From a virus: 64,000 nucleotides of DNA. The notes under the pieces are model-generated. The model was not told the origin of the DNA. It did not search any database and was given only the letters and a program-made list of their open reading frames with translations. The number at the start of each line of letters is the position of its first letter. Position 1 is the first letter of the stretch. This document shows, piece after piece, positions 1 through 7,395 of the stretch. The stretch covers positions 38,810 through 102,809 of the IMG/VR virus record IMGVR_UViG_3300037882_001264. The stretch is one strand, 5' to 3'. Made by a program: the position numbers and the translations under genes.

Positions 1-1453
1 GCTCGCGAGGAGCGTCAGGGTGGTGGTCGTAGACGTTCTCGTAGTACTCGCGCGAGTAGGGCGCATCCTTCGGATCGTCACCGTCGTGCAGCACCTGGAT
101 CTTGTTCGACTTGCCCGGGTGGCCAGAGTCGCGCACTGAGTGGACCGTGCCAGCCTCGCCACGGAAGTCGATGACTCGATCGCCCACCTCGAACTTGGGC
201 GGGAGGTGGCCCATGCCAGCGGTGTGTGGGTTGACACAGAAGCCACAGTCAGGATCCGGGTCTTCCCACGAGTGCTGCTCATGGGCGCGCAACTGCTGCT
301 GCACCTTGGCCTTGGAGAGGTCGTCCATGTCGTCCCAGGCGTAGGCGACCTTCGCAGCGGTGGTGGAACTAGAGTCCCCAGAACTGTCGCTCGACTCGGA
401 TCCTTCCGAATCGGCGTCGCTGTCCACGTCGCTGTCGGTGAAGTCCGAGGGATCGTGTACCTGGTTGGCTACGTCGCTGGGACTTCCCGCGACCATCTGG
501 CTTCCGCAAAGAGGGCAACTCATACCTCCCCGGTAGTTGACGCCCCAGTACCTGCACCGCGAGCAGTGCGCACCGAGTTCGTCCTTCTCGTCCTGCTCCT
601 CCTTGGCCGAGTACTTCGTTGGGCCTGTGGGGTTGCTGTCGAGGAACTTGGCTTGCTCGGGGGATGCGTGCACGGCGTCATCGACGCGACTGGTGAGGTC
701 GTCAGCATTCAGCACTGCGTGAGACTTGGGATCGTGCTTCGCGAGCCAAGCGCTGTTGTCATGCTCCCAGAGGTGCCTGTCCTGGCGGACGTCCTCGCGT
801 CGATCGACCTTCTCGTTGACGTCGCGATGCACTACCTCGCCCGAGTCATCTCCGGCCTCGTGCATCGTGTGGTAGAGGTGGTGGCGCGCGACAGCCTCAC
901 TGGGGTAGTAGCCGAGGTAGTGGCCCTTCCAGGTAGCCATGTGGCCATCTGCGTGCTCGCCCGCAGGGGACGCTTGCAGTTCGGCTGCGTCAGCCTGACC
1001 CTCGTGCAGTTCACTCGGATCTAGCGGAGTCTTGATGGTGCGGGTCGAGTCGTACCAGGAGCGGATGTCTGCCTCGCTGGCTGCGACCTTCGAGCCGAGC
1101 CGGGTGTTCGGGGCGATGTCAGGCCGGTCCACGAGGATGGTCCCGAGTTCGGGGTAGTCATCGGCAGCGGTGTGGATCGAGGAGGCCTCAGCGACCTGCG
1201 CAGACGTCGAGGACACCGTCGAGATCTGGGTCTCGGTGTACTCGCCGCCACCCAGACCGCCGTCCAGGGCGACGTGGTAGACATCGCTGCCCGGGGAGAA
1301 GCCCGAGGAGATGGCCTCGATGGTCCCTGGGAAGCCGTCCAGCGTCATGACCTGCTGGCCCACGCTGTAGCCCCCAGATTCGCCTGGGGCGGCGCTGAAG
1401 GACTGGATGGCCGCAGTGTCGTGACGGCGAGCGTCGCGTCGTCCTAGCCCCAC
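1..1453 (-). CDS. Zinc-ribbon / SH3-like putative virion protein (3' end outside window)
   Basis: The frame is open from a GTG at 1453 to the window edge (484 codons), so the C-terminus is missing. GTG is chosen because GGAGG lies 5 nt upstream, the same spacing as at several neighbouring genes. Visible parts: an SH3/KOW-like stretch at residues 30-75 (GYSVGQQVMTLDGFPGTIEA), a zinc ribbon at about 297-316 (CSRC, then CPLCG), a Ser/Asp-rich acidic linker at 335-365, a further C-x2-C at 403-406, and a second SH3-like stretch at 421-458 (VGDRVIDFRGEAGTV). It follows the portal gene in the same direction, where head-assembly proteins usually lie. The same mix of zinc knuckles, acidic linkers and SH3-like barrels occurs in the proteins at 3.9, 7.4 and 12.3 kb. 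I do not recognise the family; head-associated is inferred from position. Confidence 0.7.
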   Translation of the reverse strand, partial: MGLGRRDARRHDTAAIQSFSAAPGESGGYSVGQQVMTLDGFPGTIEAISSGFSPGSDVYHVALDGGLGGGEYTETQISTVSSTSAQVAEASSIHTAADDYPELGTILVDRPDIAPNTRLGSKVAASEADIRSWYDSTRTIKTPLDPSELHEGQADAAELQASPAGEHADGHMATWKGHYLGYYPSEAVARHHLYHTMHEAGDDSGEVVHRDVNEKVDRREDVRQDRHLWEHDNSAWLAKHDPKSHAVLNADDLTSRVDDAVHASPEQAKFLDSNPTGPTKYSAKEEQDEKDELGAHCSRCRYWGVNYRGGMSCPLCGSQMVAGSPSDVANQVHDPSDFTDSDVDSDADSEGSESSDSSGDSSSTTAAKVAYAWDDMDDLSKAKVQQQLRAHEQHSWEDPDPDCGFCVNPHTAGMGHLPPKFEVGDRVIDFRGEAGTVHSVRDSGHPGKSNKIQVLHDGDDPKDAPYSREYYENVYDHHPDAPRE

Positions 1454-1470
1454 AGCAGCCTCCTGGTCGT

Positions 1471-1490
1471 TCCTCTACCCCTTCGGGGCC
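1471..1490 (-). promoter_or_regulatory. Start-associated element, copy A
   Basis: Minus-strand GGCCCCGAAGGGGTAGAGGA, ending 17 nt before the GTG of the gene that starts at 1453. CCCC-GAA-GGGG can form a tiny hairpin. Near-copies sit upstream of starts at 4606, 13361, 20981 and 62821. Confidence 0.55.
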
Positions 1491-1513
1491 CTGGCACCTG
1501 GCAAGACAGGCCC

Positions 1514-3634
1514 TCAGGCGTCTCCCAGGGGCACCTTGGGATCGAGAGCGAGGTGCTTGCGCATCCCGACATGCTTCGGGGTGGCGAAGGTTCCACGCGG
1601 GATGCCGTCGGGAATGGCCTCCTCCCGGATGACTTCCTGGTCCTCGTTGAGGATCGAGGTGGTCTTCAGTTCCGGCGGAGCCTCGTAGTGAGACTTGGCG
1701 ATGGTCCTCATGCGACCGGCCTGCTGGAACAGGGCTGCGGGCTTGGGCATGCTGGACCTCATCTCGTCCGAAGGAGCGATCTCCTCACCTGGCTGCTCAC
1801 CGAAGGGCTGCGTCTCCATGCCAGGCATGGGGGTGCCACCTTCCGGCGGAGTCATCATCATGTCCTCAGGCGTCGGCGCGAAGTTAGGCGTCGCAGGGTC
1901 GGGCGCAGTACCGAGCATCGGGAGCATCATCTGCTGGCCGCCCATGCCGGGCTCAGCCAGGATGACGGCACCGAAGTCTGCGGTGAGGTCGGGCGGAATC
2001 GGGAGCCCCTTGTCACGCAGGGACTCGAAGATGGCCTTACGAGTCTCCTGCTCGGCGACGGCTAGTTGCACCTGCTCATCCTTGGTTCGCTCCATCTCCT
2101 CGTCGAGATCGATGGGAGCGTTGACCAGGCGAGTCTTCATCGAGATCGGGACACCGGCTGCACGCAGGGCCTCGAAGAACTGGCGCTGCCCTTCGTCGTC
2201 GGAGAGGTTCATGGTCTTGAAGCGCAGTTCAGGGATGAGCAACTTGGGCTGCTCGACGATACGCTCCTCGCCGGTCTCCTCGTCGACTTCGAGGATCTCC
2301 TCCATGATGACGTAGCGCTTGCCGTCACGCACCTCGTAGTCGAAGTGCTCTTGTGCCTCGGCGACGATGAGTGCACGCTGACGGTAGTGGTTGGCGATCT
2401 CGTCCTGGTAGGTCGTGAGCAACTGGCTCACCAGGTCGCGGTTGAGTGCATCAGCCGCGTACGTCTCGCCAGAGGATGCGCCAGTGAGCATCGTGCGGCT
2501 CAGCCCGAAGGACTGGAGCATGCGGTCCTCAAGGCGCTCGAAGTCGGCGCCCATGTCGGGCATGTTCTCGCGGCCGAACACCGACTCCATCTGGATGCCG
2601 AAGTGGTGGACCAGCACGCGGAAGTCGGCGGCGAGAGCCTGGTCGAGCGCTTCCTCGAAGGAGGCCAAGTCATCGTCGTTAGGGATCCAGGGCACGTCGG
2701 TGCCGAGGTCTGTGGCACTGGCTCCGAGCCGGGCCAGGATGAGCGGGGTGTAGAGGCGGTCGGCGATGGCGTCCTGGGCGGCGTTGAGCATCTCCTCCTG
2801 CATGACAGCACGCATCGCACGCATGAGGATCGGGATGCCGCGCTTGTTGAACGTGTCGGCGGTGAACTTGATCTGCTGGAGCAGCACGTTGCTGACCGGC
2901 ATGAGCGCGCCGTCGGCTGCGTAGTGGATCAGTTCGGGGTAGGTGCTGACCAGGCGCTCATAGTCGTACGCCGGGGTGCGCTTGGTGATGACCTCGCGCA
3001 GCGTCTCGGGCAACTTGATGAAGAAGCGGGGCTCGCGAAGGAACGGGCTCCGCTCGACCTCGACGTCGTCGGGGTTGATCAGTTCGTCGTCTTCCCACAC
3101 ACCGAGGGCCTCGTTGAACGAGCCGAGCGGCCAGGCCTCACCGACGGTCCAGTACTCGCGGCCGATGTCGCGCAGGAACTTGTCGTAGTTCAGGCCCTCG
3201 GGGCTGAAGAAGAGATCGGTGTAGAAGTCGGTCAGTTGCTCGTCCTTGCAGACCAACTCGGAGCCGAGCAGCGGGTACTTCGAGTAGATGTCGACGCACG
3301 AGGCGATGATCGGGTGGGTCAGGTAGAGCAGTCGGCAGAAGGCGCGGATCTTCTTGATCTCATCGTGCTTCTCGACGTCGTAGGGGAGGTTGTTCTGCTT
3401 CCAGTAGAACATCGGGTCGCGAGGGCGACCAGTAGCAAACGAGAGGGACGAGCCACCGCCCCCAGCACCATTGGCGGCAGCGGTCTTGGCAGCGACCTTG
3501 CGGTTCCTGCGCATCTCGACGAGAGCGGGGTCGTCTTCTCCGGGCCCCTCGGCGCGACGGCCGAACGGCCCGCCCGTGCCCAACTTCGCGGCAATCTTGT
3601 CGAAGGCGCTGGCGCCCTCATTAGTGTCAGCCAC
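1514..3634 (-). CDS. Portal protein
   Basis: This 706-residue protein is the likely dodecameric portal through which DNA enters and leaves the head. The middle has portal-type segments: LLYLTHPIIASCVDIYSKYP near residue 110, a long helical stretch around DAIADRLYTPLILARLG, and the region LSRTMLTG followed by ETYAADALNRDLVSQLL, which resembles the clip/stem region of large-phage portals. The C-terminal third is Pro/Met/Gly-rich and probably flexible. Length is at the high end for portals but normal for large myoviruses. The start is a GTG preceded by AGGGAG, overlapping the upstream gene by 8 nt. It is separated from the large terminase by about 18 kb of accessory genes, which is unusual. No capsid or protease gene is visible downstream before the window ends. 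Confidence 0.8.
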   Translation of the reverse strand: MADTNEGASAFDKIAAKLGTGGPFGRRAEGPGEDDPALVEMRRNRKVAAKTAAANGAGGGGSSLSFATGRPRDPMFYWKQNNLPYDVEKHDEIKKIRAFCRLLYLTHPIIASCVDIYSKYPLLGSELVCKDEQLTDFYTDLFFSPEGLNYDKFLRDIGREYWTVGEAWPLGSFNEALGVWEDDELINPDDVEVERSPFLREPRFFIKLPETLREVITKRTPAYDYERLVSTYPELIHYAADGALMPVSNVLLQQIKFTADTFNKRGIPILMRAMRAVMQEEMLNAAQDAIADRLYTPLILARLGASATDLGTDVPWIPNDDDLASFEEALDQALAADFRVLVHHFGIQMESVFGRENMPDMGADFERLEDRMLQSFGLSRTMLTGASSGETYAADALNRDLVSQLLTTYQDEIANHYRQRALIVAEAQEHFDYEVRDGKRYVIMEEILEVDEETGEERIVEQPKLLIPELRFKTMNLSDDEGQRQFFEALRAAGVPISMKTRLVNAPIDLDEEMERTKDEQVQLAVAEQETRKAIFESLRDKGLPIPPDLTADFGAVILAEPGMGGQQMMLPMLGTAPDPATPNFAPTPEDMMMTPPEGGTPMPGMETQPFGEQPGEEIAPSDEMRSSMPKPAALFQQAGRMRTIAKSHYEAPPELKTTSILNEDQEVIREEAIPDGIPRGTFATPKHVGMRKHLALDPKVPLGDA

Positions 3635-3932
3635 GAGACATCTCCCTGCTTGCTACATGAAAGTCCCAGGCCCGCTGGCCTAGGGCGCGAATGAGATTGC
3701 CGTACATGCGACGCTCGGGCCACTCCATGCAGCCATCCGTTGCACTCATCCTTACCAGATACGCATTGAGGTTGTCAACACAAACTCCGCACAGGGTGAC
3801 CGTCTCCCCTGTGGGCCGGGCGAGAACTTCCACTGCATCCCCGAAGACGGCGCGCATGACGGCGATGTCGAGGCGGTACGGGTAGACCACCAGAGGGGTC
3901 GGGGAGTGGAACTTCGAGCCAAGACACTGCAC
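3627..3932 (-). CDS. Hypothetical protein, 101 aa
   Basis: A compact protein with one C-x2-C pair (LCGVCVDN) near the middle and no membrane segment. It starts with a GTG five bases after the stop of the gene above and ends 8 nt inside the portal gene, so it is translationally linked to both. It fills the gap between them and has the same codon style. No family recognised. Confidence 0.6.
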   Translation of the reverse strand: MQCLGSKFHSPTPLVVYPYRLDIAVMRAVFGDAVEVLARPTGETVTLCGVCVDNLNAYLVRMSATDGCMEWPERRMYGNLIRALGQRAWDFHVASREMSRG

Positions 3933-3937
3933 TGAGA

Positions 3938-4606
3938 TCAGCCCCGCGAGTCGCGTACTGCTGCCAGCGTTTCGGGTGCACGGTTGGCTGCCTTGAGGGC
4001 CAGGTAGCGCGCGTAGTTCTCCCGGTCCAGGATCGCGCCCGTCGAGGTCTTGAGGCTGGAGCCCTTGGCGAAGGGGTTGCCATCATCCTCAGCGGGCGGC
4101 CCCTCCTGCTCCGGGCCCTCTTCATCCTCATCCGGCAGGGCATCTGGATCCATCGGGTCGCCCTCGTCGAAGGGGACGGAGCCCATGGGGGCGCCACCCT
4201 GCTGCACGCCCTGGGCTGGGTCAGCGTCAGGGACGCCGGGCACGTTGACAGGCATGCCGTCCTGGGTCTGGGGCATGGCCGGGTAGGCGGGCTGCACACG
4301 GACGGTGAAGACGGCACCACAGAAGGCGCACTCTGCTCCACCGTCAGAGCGGGAGGTCAACTGGCCGGAGCCGCAGAAGGGGCAATGGAAGACTCGGAAC
4401 TGGTCGCCACTGTCGTGGGCGACCTTGTCAATCGGGGCCTTGCTCATGCCTTGCTCCATTCGCGATGCGGTCCATGGCTGGGCGGAGACGAGACCGCCTC
4501 GGGGCGTCTCGACGCATGCTGGGCATAGCATCTTGCCGCCGACTTGCTTGCGGGGAACGTACCTATCCATCGAGCGTCCGCAGTCGTGGCACTGACGGCT
4601 AGTCAT
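3938..4606 (-). CDS. Zinc-ribbon protein with acidic linker
   Basis: A 222-residue protein with two zinc-binding modules. The N-terminal one has CHDCGRSMDR and CPACVE about 20 residues apart; the second is a classical ribbon with CPFCGSGQL and CAFCGAVF. The middle is acidic and Pro-rich (about residues 125-165) and runs into GNPFAKGSSLKT, a phrase echoed in the 874-residue protein at 7.4-10 kb. The start is the ATG at 4606, with GGAGG 5 nt upstream; a GTG 6 nt earlier lies inside the ribosome binding site and is less likely. A start-associated element lies just upstream. Function unknown. Zinc ribbons can bind nucleic acid, but the location beside the portal favours a head-related role (inference). 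Confidence 0.75.
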   Translation of the reverse strand: MTSRQCHDCGRSMDRYVPRKQVGGKMLCPACVETPRGGLVSAQPWTASRMEQGMSKAPIDKVAHDSGDQFRVFHCPFCGSGQLTSRSDGGAECAFCGAVFTVRVQPAYPAMPQTQDGMPVNVPGVPDADPAQGVQQGGAPMGSVPFDEGDPMDPDALPDEDEEGPEQEGPPAEDDGNPFAKGSSLKTSTGAILDRENYARYLALKAANRAPETLAAVRDSRG

Positions 4607-4614
4607 AGGCACCT

Positions 4615-4635
4615 CCCTCTACCTCTTCGGGGGCC
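4615..4635 (-). promoter_or_regulatory. Start-associated element, copy B
   Basis: Minus-strand GGCCCCCGAAGAGGTAGAGG, running directly into the GGAGG that serves the ATG at 4606. Same core as copies at 1471, 13381, 20991 and 62830. Confidence 0.55.
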
Positions 4636-4657
4636 GTTTGAGGTGGCTCGACAGGGG

Positions 4658-5554
4658 CTAGTAGGCCGAGGCGGTGAGCCGGAGGACCGGGTCCAGGGGG
4701 ACCACAGCCAGCATCGCTAGCCGGTCCTCTAGGCCGAAGGAGGCCACGAGTCGGCCGTCCCACATGGTCAGTCCTGCCGCGAACTCGATGGTGGGGCGCT
4801 CGAAGTAGAACGGCGGGGTCGTGGACAAGGCGCCACGGTGCCTCCGAACGAAGCGGTTGACGTACTGCCTCTCGCCTCGATCGTAGTGGACCTCATGGAC
4901 CAGGGCGAGCCAGCCGTCGAGCATCCGGATCGCCTGAGACCCACCCCGGAGATCGGTGGTGGGGTCCAGGAGGCGGTACGGGATCCGGCCATCCTCGTAC
5001 AGTATCCCGTCCGCTGGGTCGTAGATGGCGAGCGGGGATGCCTTGTAGATGAACCGGCCGTCCTGCATCGGCATCCAGTTCTTCTCATGCACCAACTCTG
5101 GGGCTCGCGACGGCATGATCTCTCGCTCGACCGATCGCCAGTCCTCAAGGCGATCAACAGCGATGCGGCAGACACCGTCGGCACGGTGCTCGCGCAACGT
5201 CCCGGAGACCTGCCAGTACCCATCGTCATGCCAGATAAGGCGAGCGTCCTCCATGTTCCTGACGTCGCCGTAGAGCATGGGGCCACGCACCGCGCTCTGG
5301 TCGATCTCCTGCATCCCCGTGACCCGGAGGTCATCATCGAGGTGCGCGACCCAGTTGCGTGTGTCGATGTAGCCGGGGTACTCGTACTGCCCGCGCGTGA
5401 TGACGTAGTTCGAGGAGCGGACGATGCACTTGTACCCCTCGGTCGGGGAGTAGGCGATCGAGGGGTTGAACGAGGACCAACCAGGCCGCGCCGACATCGC
5501 GATGGGCCTGGTGGTGCACCAGCCGAAGAGTTCGGCGGCGGACTGCACTTCCAT
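4658..5554 (-). CDS. GH130/GH43-like five-bladed beta-propeller protein
   Basis: A 298-residue protein with the repeating pattern of a small beta-propeller of the GH43/GH130/GH68 kind: NPSIAYSP near residue 30, VRNMEDARLIW at 98-108 (acidic residues at a typical position), HEKNWMPM at 156-163, GGSQAIRML near 210 and a last blade around TIEFAAGLTMWDGRLVASFG. GH130 enzymes are mostly mannoside phosphorylases or hydrolases. Its ATG overlaps the stop of the glycosyltransferase gene by one base (TGATG), so the two are almost certainly co-expressed and act on the same glycan. It may trim or phosphorolyse sugars placed on virion proteins, or be a glycan-binding propeller without activity. Substrate cannot be read from sequence. 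Confidence 0.65.
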   Translation of the reverse strand: MEVQSAAELFGWCTTRPIAMSARPGWSSFNPSIAYSPTEGYKCIVRSSNYVITRGQYEYPGYIDTRNWVAHLDDDLRVTGMQEIDQSAVRGPMLYGDVRNMEDARLIWHDDGYWQVSGTLREHRADGVCRIAVDRLEDWRSVEREIMPSRAPELVHEKNWMPMQDGRFIYKASPLAIYDPADGILYEDGRIPYRLLDPTTDLRGGSQAIRMLDGWLALVHEVHYDRGERQYVNRFVRRHRGALSTTPPFYFERPTIEFAAGLTMWDGRLVASFGLEDRLAMLAVVPLDPVLRLTASAY

Positions 5555-6603
5555 CAGAAGGCCAGGTTGGCAGTCGCCTGGTCCCGCTTGTACTGGTCGA
5601 GCGACTCATCATTCGCGAGTTGGCGGAAGATCGAGCGGGCGGTCTCCTTGTCGTCGCCCCACCAGAGGGCCACGCCGACCTCCATGAGCATGTCGAACGA
5701 CTCGATGTCACGGTGCACGAAGAGGATGTCGGTGGAGGGCTCACGGGGCGCCTGGAGCGCGAGCACTTGGGCGGCGAGCCGGGCCTTACTCTGGTTGAGG
5801 ATCTTGATCGCCTCGGTGAAGGCCTCCGCACGCGACGGCCGGTACGACCAGGCGACCAGGTAGTCCCCAAGGGAGCCCGTCAGTTTGGCGATCTGGTAGT
5901 AGGCCCAGTAGATCTCCTGGTCCCAGTGGCCGATCTCCAGGTAGCGCCGGTAGGTGCGCAGAGAGTCCTCGTTGCGCCCCAGATCCTTGTAGGTCTGGGC
6001 GAGGTAGAACGCAGTGCGTGGGTCGTTCGGGTTCCTCTCGAACTCCCCCTCCAGCAGCGCCATGTCGCGAGTGAACTTCTCCGGCCGCGTGCCACCGTCG
6101 CCGTGGTGGTAGATGGTGAAGGTCGGGTGGTTCTCCGTCTTGTACGGCACTTCAGCCGACAGAAACTCGTGAGTGACTCCGTGGTAGCGCCACGGCAGGG
6201 CTGCACTGACCAGGTAGGGCATCCACCACTCGAAGCCCCCGCCGATCTTGACCATGTAGCAGTCGGAGGTCAGTTCGCCGAGGTCGCCCGACAACTCCAT
6301 GTCGGCATCGACCAGCAGGAAGTAGGCGTTGTCCGCGTCCCAATCGAAGTCCTCAACGACCTCCTGGAGTTCGTCGAGCAGCGCGTTGCGGTTGTGGGCG
6401 AAGTTCACCCACTCTTGATTCAGCAGCGCGTACTCGACCGTGCTGTCCGCCATGAGGTCGTGGACCTTGCGCTTGGTGTTGTCAGTCGAGCCGGTGTCGA
6501 TCACCACTAGGTAGTCGGCGTAGGGGAGGGCAGAGCGTAGGCAGCGCTCGATGACCTCGGATTCGTTCTTGACGATCATGCCGACAATGACCTTGGGCAT
6601 CAT
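5554..6603 (-). CDS. Family 2 glycosyltransferase with TPR-like C-terminus
   Basis: A 349-residue GT-A fold transferase. The N-terminus MPKVIVGMIVKNESEVIERC is the usual first strand and KNES motif of family GT2; VVIDTGSTDNT follows, and LLVDADME near residue 100 is the metal-binding DxD motif. Residues from about 185 onward (ALLEGEFERNPNDPRTAFYL, then DLGRNEDSLRTYRRYLEIG) look like tetratricopeptide repeats, an arrangement known for protein or peptide glycosyltransferases that recognise their acceptor through the TPR part. No transmembrane segment is seen, so it should act in the cytoplasm. With the propeller gene next to it and portal/head genes around it, glycosylation of virion proteins is a reasonable inference; modification of a host surface glycan precursor is the alternative. 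Confidence 0.85.
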   Translation of the reverse strand: MMPKVIVGMIVKNESEVIERCLRSALPYADYLVVIDTGSTDNTKRKVHDLMADSTVEYALLNQEWVNFAHNRNALLDELQEVVEDFDWDADNAYFLLVDADMELSGDLGELTSDCYMVKIGGGFEWWMPYLVSAALPWRYHGVTHEFLSAEVPYKTENHPTFTIYHHGDGGTRPEKFTRDMALLEGEFERNPNDPRTAFYLAQTYKDLGRNEDSLRTYRRYLEIGHWDQEIYWAYYQIAKLTGSLGDYLVAWSYRPSRAEAFTEAIKILNQSKARLAAQVLALQAPREPSTDILFVHRDIESFDMLMEVGVALWWGDDKETARSIFRQLANDESLDQYKRDQATANLAF

Positions 6604-6675
6604 GCGGTGGCTCTCTTCGTTAGGGGGCTACGAGGCCACGCTAGCAGAGCCAGTTGAAACGGTCCAGCCGGTGGG

Positions 6676-6906
6676 TCAGCCGCCCAGCGCAGTCAGCCGC
6701 TGCGAGATCGTGAGCCCGCTGTTGTTCACCGGCCGGGTAGGGTCGGCCACGGTACTGGGGGTACCCAGGAGGGCTGTCTGTGCGGCAGAGCCGAGTGCGG
6801 TCCACTCTGCCTCGGTGAGCGTCGCGGTCTGGCCAGCCTGGAACACGCCATTGCGGTAGAGCCACACGTTGGTCAGCCCGGCCTTGACGACTGCTTGCTT
6901 ACCCAT
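6676..6906 (-). CDS. Small putative structural protein, 76 aa
   Basis: A short Gly/Thr-rich protein with a beta-type stretch (LTNVWLYRNGVFQAGQTATL) followed by an acidic helix TEAEWTALG. Proteins of this style (N-terminal sandwich, then 'L[TS][DE]AEW') are frequent near head genes of actinophages and may decorate the capsid; this is by resemblance only. The start overlaps the end of the 162-residue gene by 8 nt. Confidence 0.6.
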   Translation of the reverse strand: MGKQAVVKAGLTNVWLYRNGVFQAGQTATLTEAEWTALGSAAQTALLGTPSTVADPTRPVNNSGLTISQRLTALGG

Positions 6907-7387
6907 CTTCGTTCACTCCAAACGCATCGCGGATCAGACAGGCTGAGGCGAAGCGGATGACCCGCTCGCCCTCTTCGTCATCGAGTTGGCTGAGCACCTC
7001 GCGAAAGGAGACGTCGTTGCGGACGCGGCTGGCGACCAGCGCAAGCGCATCCTCGGCGATGTCCTGGAACGCGGCCAGGTGGCCTGTGTCGGCCATGGCA
7101 TTGATGACCCCCGCCTCGCCAGCAGCGTCGTAGAGGTCGCGAGCGGCCACTGTCGAGATGCCAGACATCTCCAGCGAGTCATCGAGGTCGGAGTGCACCG
7201 TCATGACCGATCGTGCGGGAGCCAGGTCGTAGAGGGCCACAGGGACGATCTGACCGGCGAGCGTGCCGGTCTCCCAGGAGACGTGTGCTGAGCCCGATGC
7301 GAGCACGAGCAGGCGCCCATGGTCACCAAGGACCAGTCCCTCGTTGGCGGGACCGGTATAGGCGACCTTCTGGCCTTCCTTCAGCAT
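6899..7387 (-). CDS. Protein with N-terminal SH3/KOW-like barrel, 162 aa
   Basis: Residues 4-42 (EGQKVAYTGPANEGLVLGDH and following strands ending AHVSW) have the alternating hydrophobic pattern and Gly turns of a KOW/SH3-like barrel. The rest is mainly helical and acidic, ending near SACLIRDAFGVNEDG. It sits 9 nt after the end of the 874-residue gene and overlaps the next gene by 8 nt. Similar barrels occur in other proteins of this block (1.4, 12.3 kb). Function unknown. Confidence 0.65.
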   Translation of the reverse strand: MLKEGQKVAYTGPANEGLVLGDHGRLLVLASGSAHVSWETGTLAGQIVPVALYDLAPARSVMTVHSDLDDSLEMSGISTVAARDLYDAAGEAGVINAMADTGHLAAFQDIAEDALALVASRVRNDVSFREVLSQLDDEEGERVIRFASACLIRDAFGVNEDG

Positions 7388-7395
7388 CTGATCTC

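Noticed and set aside
3771-3800. TTGACA-like promoter inside the 101-residue gene (also 34514)
   Set aside because: Both lie in coding sequence with poor -10 boxes and explain no gene start; chance matches.
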